Made by a program: the position numbers and the translations under genes | Source: Bryobacterales bacterium | GTDB taxonomy: Bacteria > Acidobacteriota > Terriglobia > Bryobacterales > Bryobacteraceae | DNA: 41,249 nucleotides | Direction of reading: 5' to 3' | Assembly: GCA_003136575.1 (NCBI GenBank) | Contig: PLEX01000193.1 | Coordinates: 1-41,249 of the forward strand | Shown here: positions 14,250-23,252 of the stretch, piece by piece | Layout: each line of letters starts with the position of its first letter | Position numbering within the stretch: the stretch's first letter is position 1 | Notes under the pieces: model-generated | What the model was told of the DNA's origin: nothing | Database searches by the model: none | What the model saw: only the letters and a program-made list of their open reading frames with translations

Positions 14250-16982
14250 ATGAACTGGCATGAACGCTGGAGCGATTCCCCAACCAAACGTGAATACTCG
14301 GGGATGGGGCGGATGGCTGCCTTGTTATTGATGACATTGGCGTTCGCCCCGGCTCGGAGCCTCGCCGTCGTGCCGTGTCCGGCGCGGATTGACGCGGTAA
14401 TCGCCAATACAGGCAAAGTCGTTTCTTCAGAACATTCCCTCGTCGATTCCTACAACTCGACGCTGGGCGGTTACGGCGGCACGAATGTGGGAAGCCAGGG
14501 AACGGTTCGCGCAGCGGGCCCGGTCGTAAGAAGAGGCATCATCAATGGCCCCGTACTCGAACACTCTCCAGCGATGCTGCCTGAAATCCCCGTGTCTCCG
14601 ATTGCGCGCCCTCTCCCACTTGGAGCCAGAGTCCCCGGCCGTTTGAAACTCGATGGACACCAAATCCTCACGTTGAAGCCGGGAGACTATGTCGCGGCCG
14701 GGATCGATCTGGACTGGCCTGCCGAGATTCGCGTTGCCCCTATCGGACACGTCAGAATTTTCGTGACAGGCCGCCTCAGCATCCGTGGCGGAGTGAACCT
14801 TCACGGCAGGACGGAGGATCTGGAACTCATTCTCACGAGGATAATCGACCCAGGGGCGAGGGAGGATAATGACCCGCTGGTCTCTTTCCTTCGTCACCTG
14901 TTACGGTTTCTCTTCCCGAATCCGCACGAGGTGGAGATCCGGGAAAAGGGCTCGCTGACGGGCCTGCTCTATGCGCCGAAGTCCGAAGTCTACGTTGATT
15001 CAGAGGTCTTCGGCGAAGTTGTGGGAGCGACGGTCAGGCTTGAGCGCCGCGCGGCCGTGCACTATGACGTCGGCCTGGTGTGCCCGACGGCGTCATCTGT
15101 CTCGACCGCGACACCGCCCCCGGCACTGCCGGCTCCGCCGCCGCCGGTGGTGGGTTGCTACATGAATACGCGCAACGGCTGGCAGAACATTCCCTGCGCC
15201 ATCCCGGCGGACCTGGCCGACTTTCCCAAGCCACAGGTTGCCGATGTTCAGCTTACAGTGACAGGGCTTAATACGATACCCCTTGTGTTCGGTCAAATCG
15301 ATGTGACGATTCCTCAGATTTCTACCATCACGGATGTCCTGCCCGGTAGTCCTTCGACTGCAAACGCGTTCAGCCTGCAAAGCACAACAAACCAATTCCC
15401 GGTCCCCGGCCGGAAAGCCATTGCCAGCGGAGAATACGCGGGCGACGTGCAATTCACCATTCAGAGCAACGGGAAAAACAGCGCGATCTGTATCTGGAAC
15501 ATCGGAGTGCTCCTGCAGCGCTATCTGCCGACTTGCCTGACCCTGTGTCCGCCCGTCGCGGGCATTGTATGTTTGCCGGAAAATCCGCCACAAAGACCGG
15601 GGGGTCTTCAGCCTTTCGACTATGGGAATATCGCCGCGCAGGTGAATTCCAACGGAACTCTTTCGATGGTCGCTGAACTCAGCTGGGTGCAGAGCGGTCA
15701 GCCGAACCAATTCGCCGTGGTCGCCCCCGACATGTTCGGGTTGGCTGGCCAGTGGACCGAGATGAGCGGCGGGCTTTTGGGAGAGGGCAGCGGTTCGGAG
15801 GCGCAACTGACCAACGCCGAAGTCGTCACACAGGTTCTGGCTGCCAGTTGCCCGGGCGATACCCAGGCGGGCAGCCCGATATGCGCGCCTCCTGCCCTGC
15901 AACCAATGGGCGAATATTACATTGGCGGCAACGGGACACTGGAAACGAATAACCTGATATCCGTCGCTCCAGCCACGCTGAGTTATCTGAACCAGGACCT
16001 GGAGGTTGGAAACGTTACGGCCTCCACATCCGGAAGTTGCCTGGGTCAGAGCCACGCGTATATCAAGGACAGTCCGCAGGACTTCGGCGCGACGCCCTCG
16101 ACGCTGGGAAACCAGGTCTCTTGGGAGAGTCCCGATATTTTTGTGGTGCCCCAAGGCACGGCGGTGGACGTCAATGCAGTCTCAGTCGAGACAACCATCA
16201 CGCCCGGCCTGCAATACGACGTCTATGTGCGGGTGCACAACGACCTCGGCTGCTCCGACGTCACGGGCGCGAAGAGCCTCGTTTATCTGGCCGACCCATC
16301 GGCTCTCTCCGTGCAGTGGGATTCGATTACGGGGAATAACTATGTCGGCAACAACATGAGTGCCACGGGTGTCACTGTGCCCGCGGGGGGTCAGGCTCTG
16401 ATCGGGCCTTTGACTTTTACGGCGCCGGCCACCGGCATCGGGAACGGCCATAAATGCCTTCTGGCTGCAATCGAAGCCGACGGCGAGCCGGCTCCGGCGA
16501 AAAGTACAGACGCTCCGGATTCGAATCAGGTGGGGCAGCGCAACCTGGAGTTCGTCGGCCCGTGCGTGTTTCAGCTCACGAACGGCACTACGTCCGATGG
16601 CACTGTTCAGATCAGTCTTACCGCCGCTCCAAACTCGAACACGCCGCCTTCTCTGACAGTTTCACCGGATATCGAGGTCACGTTCGACGATACGGATTCC
16701 AGCTGGTTTAACGCATGGAGCGGTCAGGCGGGCAACGGCACAGCCTTTTCGCTCTCGCACAACGGCGGCGCGAACTCGACCACCGTACGGCTCGGAACGT
16801 TCAGCGTGGTGCTCAATCCGGTGCCCCTCCCGGCGGGCCAGTCCCGCAACGCGACCGGTAATGTCAATCCGACCAACGGGACGCTGACGCTCCAGCTCGG
16901 CGCGATGCTGACCGACGCTGGTGGACAGATGCTCGCGAACAATGGCGGGTCATGCACAGTGACGGCAAACGTCATTCAGTGA
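14250..16982 (+). CDS. Large exported surface protein with polymer-adhesin-like N-terminal region
   Basis: A 910-residue exported protein. ATG 14250 has AAGGAG 8 nt upstream and is preferred to the open frame from 14166. The signal sequence is a hydrophobic stretch near residues 20-36 (AALLLMTLAFAPARSLA). Residues about 45-300 resemble domains of pilus-tip and bactofilin-like proteins: SLVDSYNSTLGGYGG, GRLKLDGHQILTLKPGDYV, VRIFVTGRLSIRGGVNLHG and GLLYAPKSEVYVDSEVFGEVVGATVRLE, a right-handed ladder of short strands. A proline linker (PPPALPAPPPPVVG) leads to a long beta-sandwich-rich region with an Ig-like look (residues about 320-910). It lacks a PEP-CTERM or LPXTG anchor. Function is likely cell-surface or extracellular matrix related, which is inference. 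Confidence 0.7.
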   Translation: MNWHERWSDSPTKREYSGMGRMAALLLMTLAFAPARSLAVVPCPARIDAVIANTGKVVSSEHSLVDSYNSTLGGYGGTNVGSQGTVRAAGPVVRRGIINGPVLEHSPAMLPEIPVSPIARPLPLGARVPGRLKLDGHQILTLKPGDYVAAGIDLDWPAEIRVAPIGHVRIFVTGRLSIRGGVNLHGRTEDLELILTRIIDPGAREDNDPLVSFLRHLLRFLFPNPHEVEIREKGSLTGLLYAPKSEVYVDSEVFGEVVGATVRLERRAAVHYDVGLVCPTASSVSTATPPPALPAPPPPVVGCYMNTRNGWQNIPCAIPADLADFPKPQVADVQLTVTGLNTIPLVFGQIDVTIPQISTITDVLPGSPSTANAFSLQSTTNQFPVPGRKAIASGEYAGDVQFTIQSNGKNSAICIWNIGVLLQRYLPTCLTLCPPVAGIVCLPENPPQRPGGLQPFDYGNIAAQVNSNGTLSMVAELSWVQSGQPNQFAVVAPDMFGLAGQWTEMSGGLLGEGSGSEAQLTNAEVVTQVLAASCPGDTQAGSPICAPPALQPMGEYYIGGNGTLETNNLISVAPATLSYLNQDLEVGNVTASTSGSCLGQSHAYIKDSPQDFGATPSTLGNQVSWESPDIFVVPQGTAVDVNAVSVETTITPGLQYDVYVRVHNDLGCSDVTGAKSLVYLADPSALSVQWDSITGNNYVGNNMSATGVTVPAGGQALIGPLTFTAPATGIGNGHKCLLAAIEADGEPAPAKSTDAPDSNQVGQRNLEFVGPCVFQLTNGTTSDGTVQISLTAAPNSNTPPSLTVSPDIEVTFDDTDSSWFNAWSGQAGNGTAFSLSHNGGANSTTVRLGTFSVVLNPVPLPAGQSRNATGNVNPTNGTLTLQLGAMLTDAGGQMLANNGGSCTVTANVIQ

Positions 16983-17229
16983 CTGGCACGCCTGGTCGCA
17001 GGCAGAGTGGCCGAGTTTCGCGCCAGCCGCTCAACTCAATCGGCGAGGCGTCTGATAATTCTTCCGTACTGTGTTGGTGAATTGCGGCAAGCGATAACCG
17101 AATGGCCCGGGACGAACACAGCCAGCATCCGGGCCACATGGATCACTTGGCGGGTAGCGTGTAATAGGTGGTCCAGGATAGCCGAATCGAGCCTTTATCC
17201 GCAGACATGCGTTGCCCGTTCCAGCTGCC

Positions 17230-20200
17230 TCACGCCAGTCTGTCGTGCCGGGTCAGGAAGAACTGCACGGCCGGCGTCACCAGAAGCGATAAAATCATCG
17301 ACGCCAGTATCCCGCCGATTACCGCGATCGCCAGCGGTTGCAGCATCTGCGAACCCGCGCCGATGGCGAGCGAAAGCGGAATCATTCCCGCCACCGTCGC
17401 CATCGCCGTCATCATAATCGGCCGGATGCGGCGGCCGCCCGCTTCGATCATCGCCGCGCGCGCCGACAGGCCTTCGGCGCGGAAACGCTGTTCGGCGTCG
17501 AGTAGCAAAATACCATTCTTCGCCACGATGCCGATCACCATGATCAACCCCATGAACGACGAAATATTGAACGTCGTGTTGGTGACAAACAGGGCGAAGA
17601 AGACACCCGACGTCGATAACAGCGCCGAAGCCAGAATCGCAATGGGCGCGCCGAATGCCCGAAACTCGAACAGCAGCACAATAAATACGAGTATCACCGC
17701 CAGCGCCAGCACCACGACCAGGTCTTTGAACGACTTTTGCTGCTCGGCGTATATTCCGCCATAAGTGATCCGCACTGTCGGCGGGATTCCGAGTTCTTCC
17801 ACCGCTTTCTGAACCAACTCCATTCCCTTGCCAAGGCTGATGCCGTCGAAACGGCCTGTGACGGCGATGTAACGCTGGAGATCTTCGCGCCAGATTTCCG
17901 TTTGCCCGGGTTCGTCCGTGAAAGCAGCCAGCGAACCGAGCGTGGCCGTTTTACCGGTCGCGCTTACGATGACCGTATTGCGCACCTGCTCCAGACCTTT
18001 GCGGGCACTCTCGGGAAAACGCACGCGGATCGGGTACGAACGGTCGTTAATGATGGCGGGCAGATCGGCCGGCTCGCCCTGCAAAATGGCGCTCGCGTCC
18101 AATTCGATCTCGCGCGGCGTGAAGCCGGAACGCGCGGCAACCAGAGGGTCCACCTTCATGATCACCGCAGGGCCGCTGATCGTGTCTTCGATCCCATTCT
18201 TCACGTCCGCTACGCCCTGAATCTTCTTGATGCGCTCGCCGACTTTCGGCCCCCACTTTTTCAGCACGTCGGGATCGGGCGAGAACAGCTTGATTTCGAT
18301 CGGTTCGGGGGAACTGGTGAGGTCGCCAATCATGTCCTGCAGAACCTGAGGGAATTCGATGTCGAGCTGCGGATACGCCTTGTTGATCTTGCCGCGAAGC
18401 TCGGAAATGATCTCGTCGACGCCGCGGTCGCGTTTGGCTTTCAGTTTGATGAGAAAGTCGCCGCGGTTAGCTTCGGTGACGGCGAACAAGCCTAGTTGCA
18501 AACCGGTGCGGCGCGAACTGCCCTCGATTTCCGGAGTCTCGTTGAGGAGCTTTTCCACCCCGAGCAGCACCTTGTTGGTATCGACGAGCGACGATCCGGC
18601 GGGCATCAGGTAATCCAGCACGAAGCCGCCTTCGTCCATCTCCGGGAGCAGGTCGCTGCCCAGGGATCGGTAGCAGAAGAACGAAACGACAATCAGCCCA
18701 AGGCTGCCGAGAACGAGGAGAATCGGCCGCCTCAGAGTCCCTCCGAGCACCTTGACGTAGAGACGCGTGATCCATCCCATCACGCCTTTCGTCGACACGT
18801 GCCCGAGGGCGGGATGGCCATCGACTTCGATCTCTTCGGCTGTCACCTGAGGTTTCGTGCTGTTGCGGCGCAACAGGAAGTGGCTGAGGGTCGGGGTCCA
18901 TGTCAATGCCAGTCCGAGCGAAGTGAGCAGCGCCGCGCCGACGGTGATCGCGAGAGCGCGGAAGAACGTTCCGGTCACGCCGGTGATCGTCACGAGCGGC
19001 AGGAAGACCACGATGGGAGTGATCGTGGAGCCCACCAGCGGCACGATGATTTCTTTCAGCGCGCGGCGGATCGCCTCGCCTCGCGACTCGCCCGAATCGC
19101 GATGCAGAACGATGTTTTCCACGACAACGATGGCGTCGTCAATCACGAGTCCGACCGCTGCGGCCAGACCGCCCAGCGTCATCAGGTCGAAACTCTGGCC
19201 GAGCAAACGCAGCACGATCATGGTGATCGCGATGGTCGCTGGAATGACGAGGCCGGCCACGATGGAACTGCCCCAGTCGCGCAGGAACAGCACGAGGATG
19301 ATGGCGGCGAGGATGAGGCCTACGAGGATGGCGTCCCGCACACTGGCGATGGAGGCCTTCACCAGGATCGACTGGTCGTAGAAGGGCTGGATCTTCACGC
19401 CGGGCGGGATGATCTTTTTGATTTCGTTCAGTTCGGACCAGATCGCGTCAGCCACTGCGACGGTGTTGCTGTCGGGCTGCCGGAAGATATTGATGAGCAC
19501 CGCGGGCTTCGCGTTGGCGGTAACGATGGTGTAAACGGGCATCACCGATGGGCGCACGGTGGCGACGTCGCCGATGCGTATAGGCACTCCCGCGGGTGAA
19601 GTCTTGAGGACAATGTCGGCGATCTCGGCGGGCGTTTTAGTCTGTCCGGTCACGAGCGCCAGCGCGAGGCTGTGGTTGTTCTCCAGCAGGCCGGGAGAAT
19701 CGACCATGTTGCTTTGTGTGATCGAATCCAGAATGCCCGGGACGGTCACCTGCGTCTGCATCATCTTGGCCGGATCGGGCTCGATGAGAAATTCGGGTCT
19801 TTGGCCTCCTTGGAGCACGATCATGGAAACGCCGGTGACGCGATTGAGGCGAGGCTTGATCGTATAGGTCGCCAGTTCCCATAGCTCGCTTTGCGGCACG
19901 GTATCGGACGTGAGGCTGTAGCCGATCACGGGGAAGGCCGCGAAGGTGGCGCGATTGGCGGCGACTTTGGCGGTGGAGGGCAGGTCGGGCTGAACGTGGG
20001 CGAGGGCGGCGTTCACAGACTGGAGCGTGCGGAACATGTCCACGTTCCAGTTGAAGAAGAGATTGATGTCGGCCGAGCCGCGGCTTGTGACGGAGCGAAC
20101 GGTTTCGAGCCCGGGAACGCTGTTCATCGCTTCTTCGAGCGGACGCGTGACGGAGACCTGCATCTGGTCGATGGGCGCGACGCCGTTATCGACGTTCAGG

Positions 20201-20367
20201 GTGATTTTGGGGAAGTCCGTCGACGGGAAGACCGATACCGGAATAGTGAATGCCAGGTACGCGCCCATCCCGATGAGGGTCAGGATCACGAACAGGATGG
20301 GGCGCGCGAAACGGGCGGTCCAGTGTTCGGCGGGGGCTGCAACCGAGGATGGCTTGGGGTCTTCCAT
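17230..20367 (-). CDS. RND family multidrug/metabolite efflux pump, inner-membrane subunit
   Basis: Proton-driven efflux pump of the AcrB/MdtB (HAE) type, 1045 residues, close to the usual length. The N-terminal TM1 (FVILTLIGMGAYLAFTIPVSVFPS), a porter region starting ITLNVDNGVAPIDQMQVSVTRPLEEAMN, the TM4 motif GLVIDDAIVVVENI with the proton-relay Asp pair, and a duplicated second half with FMGLIMVIGIVAKNGILLLD are all present. The C-terminal helices end in SLLVTPAVQFFLTRHD. It is the third gene of a tolC-adaptor-pump operon on the minus strand, starting 33 bp after the adaptor gene; a REP-like hairpin occupies that gap. Substrate specificity cannot be read from the sequence. Confidence 0.95.
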   Translation of the reverse strand: MEDPKPSSVAAPAEHWTARFARPILFVILTLIGMGAYLAFTIPVSVFPSTDFPKITLNVDNGVAPIDQMQVSVTRPLEEAMNSVPGLETVRSVTSRGSADINLFFNWNVDMFRTLQSVNAALAHVQPDLPSTAKVAANRATFAAFPVIGYSLTSDTVPQSELWELATYTIKPRLNRVTGVSMIVLQGGQRPEFLIEPDPAKMMQTQVTVPGILDSITQSNMVDSPGLLENNHSLALALVTGQTKTPAEIADIVLKTSPAGVPIRIGDVATVRPSVMPVYTIVTANAKPAVLINIFRQPDSNTVAVADAIWSELNEIKKIIPPGVKIQPFYDQSILVKASIASVRDAILVGLILAAIILVLFLRDWGSSIVAGLVIPATIAITMIVLRLLGQSFDLMTLGGLAAAVGLVIDDAIVVVENIVLHRDSGESRGEAIRRALKEIIVPLVGSTITPIVVFLPLVTITGVTGTFFRALAITVGAALLTSLGLALTWTPTLSHFLLRRNSTKPQVTAEEIEVDGHPALGHVSTKGVMGWITRLYVKVLGGTLRRPILLVLGSLGLIVVSFFCYRSLGSDLLPEMDEGGFVLDYLMPAGSSLVDTNKVLLGVEKLLNETPEIEGSSRRTGLQLGLFAVTEANRGDFLIKLKAKRDRGVDEIISELRGKINKAYPQLDIEFPQVLQDMIGDLTSSPEPIEIKLFSPDPDVLKKWGPKVGERIKKIQGVADVKNGIEDTISGPAVIMKVDPLVAARSGFTPREIELDASAILQGEPADLPAIINDRSYPIRVRFPESARKGLEQVRNTVIVSATGKTATLGSLAAFTDEPGQTEIWREDLQRYIAVTGRFDGISLGKGMELVQKAVEELGIPPTVRITYGGIYAEQQKSFKDLVVVLALAVILVFIVLLFEFRAFGAPIAILASALLSTSGVFFALFVTNTTFNISSFMGLIMVIGIVAKNGILLLDAEQRFRAEGLSARAAMIEAGGRRIRPIMMTAMATVAGMIPLSLAIGAGSQMLQPLAIAVIGGILASMILSLLVTPAVQFFLTRHDRLA

Positions 20368-20379
20368 GGCTATCTGTGG

Positions 20380-20399
20380 GGCAGTCGGTTCCGCCTGCC
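20380..20399. repeat. REP-like hairpin, copy 2
   Basis: GGCAGTCG-GTTC-CGCCTGCC, preceded by CTGTGG and followed by ATT, differs from the copy at 1853-1872 by two bases and has one mismatch in the stem. It sits in the 33-bp gap between the adaptor and pump genes of the efflux operon, where it could affect mRNA stability. Confidence 0.6.
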
Positions 20400-20400
20400 A

Positions 20401-21681
20401 TTACTTGTCATCGTCGTCTTCTTCCGGCGGAGCCTCTTTGACGATTACTTTCGCGCCGTCGTCCAGGCCAAGGCCGCCGACGGTAATGACTTTGTCGCCT
20501 TCGTTCACGCCGCTGCGGATCTCGACGTTGATCCCCTGCCGGATGCCCAGCGAGATCTTCTTTTCGTGCGCAATGTTATCGGGAGTTACGACCATCACGA
20601 TCTGGCCGCCTTCATCGGAATTGAGAATGGCGGATGCGGAGACCAGCGTCACGTCCTGAAGAGTCTCGGCCTTTATCGCCACGCGCACCGTGCCACCCGG
20701 CTTCAGTTTCTCGCCTTCATTGGGCGCCTCCACCCAGACTTCCACCGTCGTTGTGTTTGGATCCACCGCCGGACTGACGACTGTGACCTTGCCCGCGATG
20801 TCGCCATCGGGGCCTGTGATCGTGGCGGGGCGGCCGACCTGAATTACGGATGCGTCCTTCACCGGAACATTGGCGCGGGCGACGACACGCGAAATGTCGA
20901 CGATGGAAAGCAGAGGGGTTCCACTGGCGGGCATCTCGCCGGGATAGACGGGGCGATCCGACACCACGCCCGAGATCGGGCTGGTGATCTTACCGTAAGA
21001 GAGCTGCACCGTGGAGTTTTCGTAGTGCGCTTTGGTGGCATCGACATTCGCCTGCGCGGCGTGGATCTGTTCGCGCTGGCCGACGGAGTTTAGCGTATCG
21101 AGGTGGCGTTTTGCCGTGTCGTAGGTATTCTGCGCCTGAACCAGCGTAACTTTGGCATCGTCGACGAGGCGCTGGGCCAGCGCTCCCTGGCTCTGGAGCG
21201 CGACGCGGCTATCGTAGACTTTTTTCGCGGCTTCGAGCACCTGCCGGGCCGATTCCAGATCGGCCTGGGCGCGGCCTTTATCCTCAACCGTGGTGGCGCC
21301 CGTTACGGTTTGCAGCGCCGATTGCGCTTGTTCGTAGAGGCTCTTGCTTTCGTTTTCGGTGGCGGCAAGGTCGGCGGTTTCGAGTTCGACGAGAACCTGA
21401 CCGGCCTTGACGTGGTCGCCGCGATTGACGAGAACACGCTTAACCGGAGAGCTGATTTTTGCCGTGACGTTGGCCTGATTGACGGGGAAGAGAACGGCGT
21501 CGGCCGTGATGATGTGGTCGATGGGACCCTTGCGGACGGTTTCCACCTGGACGGGCGTGGGGGCTTCGGTTTCGGCCTCTTCCTCCTTCTTCTTGCCGCA
21601 GGAAGCGACGAGCAGCGCGAGGGCGAGAAAAGACAATGGCCGCCGATGAACGCCGATGAACGCGGATAATACGGATGTCAT
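20401..21681 (-). CDS. RND efflux periplasmic adaptor lipoprotein
   Basis: Membrane-fusion protein linking pump and outer-membrane channel, 426 residues. The lipobox LLVASC places the lipidated Cys at residue 28. It is followed by an acidic linker (KKKEEEAETEAPTP), the lipoyl/barrel-sandwich halves (ITADAVLFPVNQANVTAKISSP and the later YGKITSPISGVVSDRPVYPGEMP), a long alpha-helical hairpin rich in Gln and Ala (about 110-230), and the beta-barrel with VDISRVVARANVPVKD. The ATG overlaps the stop of the tolC gene (ATGA at 21678-21681). The first 20 codons are built from a dispersed-repeat-like sequence (see 21641). The C-terminus is unusually acidic (PPEEDDDDK). Confidence 0.93.
   Translation of the reverse strand: MTSVLSAFIGVHRRPLSFLALALLVASCGKKKEEEAETEAPTPVQVETVRKGPIDHIITADAVLFPVNQANVTAKISSPVKRVLVNRGDHVKAGQVLVELETADLAATENESKSLYEQAQSALQTVTGATTVEDKGRAQADLESARQVLEAAKKVYDSRVALQSQGALAQRLVDDAKVTLVQAQNTYDTAKRHLDTLNSVGQREQIHAAQANVDATKAHYENSTVQLSYGKITSPISGVVSDRPVYPGEMPASGTPLLSIVDISRVVARANVPVKDASVIQVGRPATITGPDGDIAGKVTVVSPAVDPNTTTVEVWVEAPNEGEKLKPGGTVRVAIKAETLQDVTLVSASAILNSDEGGQIVMVVTPDNIAHEKKISLGIRQGINVEIRSGVNEGDKVITVGGLGLDDGAKVIVKEAPPEEDDDDK
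21641..21669. repeat. Tandem 10-bp repeat inside adaptor gene 5' end
   Basis: CGCCGATGAA is repeated exactly in tandem (21641-21650 and 21651-21660) and continues as CGCGGATAA. On the minus strand it encodes SAFIGVHRRP in the signal peptide of the adaptor lipoprotein. I recall closely similar sequence (encoding NADERG or SAFIG on its two strands) recurring at many unrelated places in soil-bacterial genomes. Confidence 0.6.
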
Positions 21682-23012
21682 AGTGTCCCCATCAGTGAGC
21701 GCAGGCTGGCCAGCGCGATTCGATAACGCGCGAGGCCGTCGTCGTACGCGTCGCGCGCCTGTTTGACCGTCGATTGCGCGTCGGTTACTTCAAATGCCGT
21801 TGCTTCGCCAGCCTGGTACCGCAGCAGCGTGAGGCGGAGGCTCTCTCCGGCGAGGTTTGCGCTTTCCCGCAGGAAGCCGACCTGGCCGAGCGCGCCTTCG
21901 GCCTCGGCATGCGCGGAAGCGAGCGCGGCCTGCAGTTCGCGTTGCGTGAGCTTCAGCTCGAGTTGCGCCTGGTCCCTGCGCAGTTCCGCCTGGGTCACTT
22001 TGCTTTTTGTAGCGCCCCAGTTCCAGACGGGCACGTTCACGGTGACCTGCGCCACGTTACCGGGGAGCAGTTGCCCATCCGGGTTATGAATGGCGAACTG
22101 GTTGGCATTGATGCCGTAGAAGACGTCCAGCGCGACTGTCGGCAGATACCCGTAATGAGCCACGTTGACCTCATAGCCCGCTTCATCGACGGCCGCGCTG
22201 GCGGCTTTTACGTCCGGGTTAATGGCGACGGCTTGCGCGCGAACTTCGGGCAGCGGCGGCACGACGTCGGCCTGCTCGAGATCGTCTTTGATTGTGTAGT
22301 CGGTCTGGAAGTCGGGGAAGATCAGAACAGCGAGCGAAATCTTCGCTTTCGCGAGCGTGGTTTGCGCTTCGTTCAGATCGACCTGTCGCTGCTGGAGCTG
22401 GATCTGGGCTTTGACTACGTCCGCGTGGGCGACTTCGCCGCCAGTCTCCTGCTTCTGGGTGATATCGAGAAACTGGCGAGCTTCGGTGAGGCTGAGCGTG
22501 GCGTTCTCGAGCTTGCGCGCGGCATCGGCAATGGCGTAAAAATCCTGGATGACGACGGCGTTGACACCGCGTGCGGCGATATCGACTTTGGCGCGCGCGA
22601 CGGCTTCGGCGGCAGCGGCACGCTGTTGCTCGGCGCGGAGGAAGATGGGGAGCACGTCCTGATGGACGAGACCCTGATCGTTGAAAACGTGGACGCCATC
22701 GTTGCTGACGAAGGCACCGGAGGGGGTGCCGTTCGCCTGGGTGTGGATGTACTGGCTCAGAGCGCTCGCCTGAGGGAGCGCGGCGGCGCGGGCCTGGACG
22801 CGGTCCTGCGTGGCTTGGGACAGAGTGAGATTGGCGGTTTGGATCTGGCCACCGTACTGGCGGGCGCGGGAGAGAGCCTGCTGGAGGTCGATCGTGAGCG
22901 GACCGGCGGCGGGCGGAGCGGGAGTCTGTCCGAAGGCGGTGCAGGCCAACGCGGCGAGAAGTCCCAGACACAGGGGCATTCGCAACCGCGACCGGGACGT
23001 GCAGTGGTTCAT
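21678..23012 (-). CDS. TolC family outer-membrane efflux channel
   Basis: Outer-membrane channel of the efflux system, 444 residues from ATG 23012, which has CAGGAAC 8 nt upstream; the open frame to 23048 lacks a ribosome site. A signal peptide ends ACTAFGQ. The two repeated OEP halves are recognisable: LTIDLQQALSRARQYGGQIQTANL at the start, a first helical arm with RDYAI-type Ala/Gln-rich helices (TLSLTEARQFLDITQKQETGGEVAHADVVKAQIQL), and the second half from VAINPDVKAASAAVDEAG to LRYQAGEATAFEVTDAQSTVKQARDAYDDGLARYRIALASLRSLMG. It is first in the efflux operon, with a 4-bp overlap to the adaptor gene. Confidence 0.93.
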   Translation of the reverse strand: MNHCTSRSRLRMPLCLGLLAALACTAFGQTPAPPAAGPLTIDLQQALSRARQYGGQIQTANLTLSQATQDRVQARAAALPQASALSQYIHTQANGTPSGAFVSNDGVHVFNDQGLVHQDVLPIFLRAEQQRAAAAEAVARAKVDIAARGVNAVVIQDFYAIADAARKLENATLSLTEARQFLDITQKQETGGEVAHADVVKAQIQLQQRQVDLNEAQTTLAKAKISLAVLIFPDFQTDYTIKDDLEQADVVPPLPEVRAQAVAINPDVKAASAAVDEAGYEVNVAHYGYLPTVALDVFYGINANQFAIHNPDGQLLPGNVAQVTVNVPVWNWGATKSKVTQAELRRDQAQLELKLTQRELQAALASAHAEAEGALGQVGFLRESANLAGESLRLTLLRYQAGEATAFEVTDAQSTVKQARDAYDDGLARYRIALASLRSLMGTL

Positions 23013-23252
23013 GTGTTTGTTCCTGCCACGACGCAGTTTACCAGTCAACCATTTGTTGCTGAAGGTTACCTGAAAGGAGTAGTCGGGGCTGCTGCGCCGC
23101 CCTTTGGGCGAGGCGATCAGCGGGCCGGCGAAGGTATACGAGTTCGAAAAAACAAAGCCATTTTCCCGGTGGGGATACGCCTCGCCGGCGCCAAGAGTTC
23201 AGAAAAGGGAATCCGTCCGCCCGTGCCCGACATCGTGCCGCCGGTTCCGCGT

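Noticed and set aside
16998..17017. GCAGGCAGAGTGGCCGAGTT resembles the D-arm of a tRNA-Ser/Leu
   Set aside because: No T-arm (GGTTCGAATCC type), anticodon stem or acceptor pairing follows within 100 nt.
18496..19599. Long plus-strand open frame of 367 codons opposite the RND pump
   Set aside because: No recognisable domain, Glu/Asp/His-rich composition typical of an antisense frame of a GC-rich gene, while the minus-strand pump has intact family motifs across the same bases.
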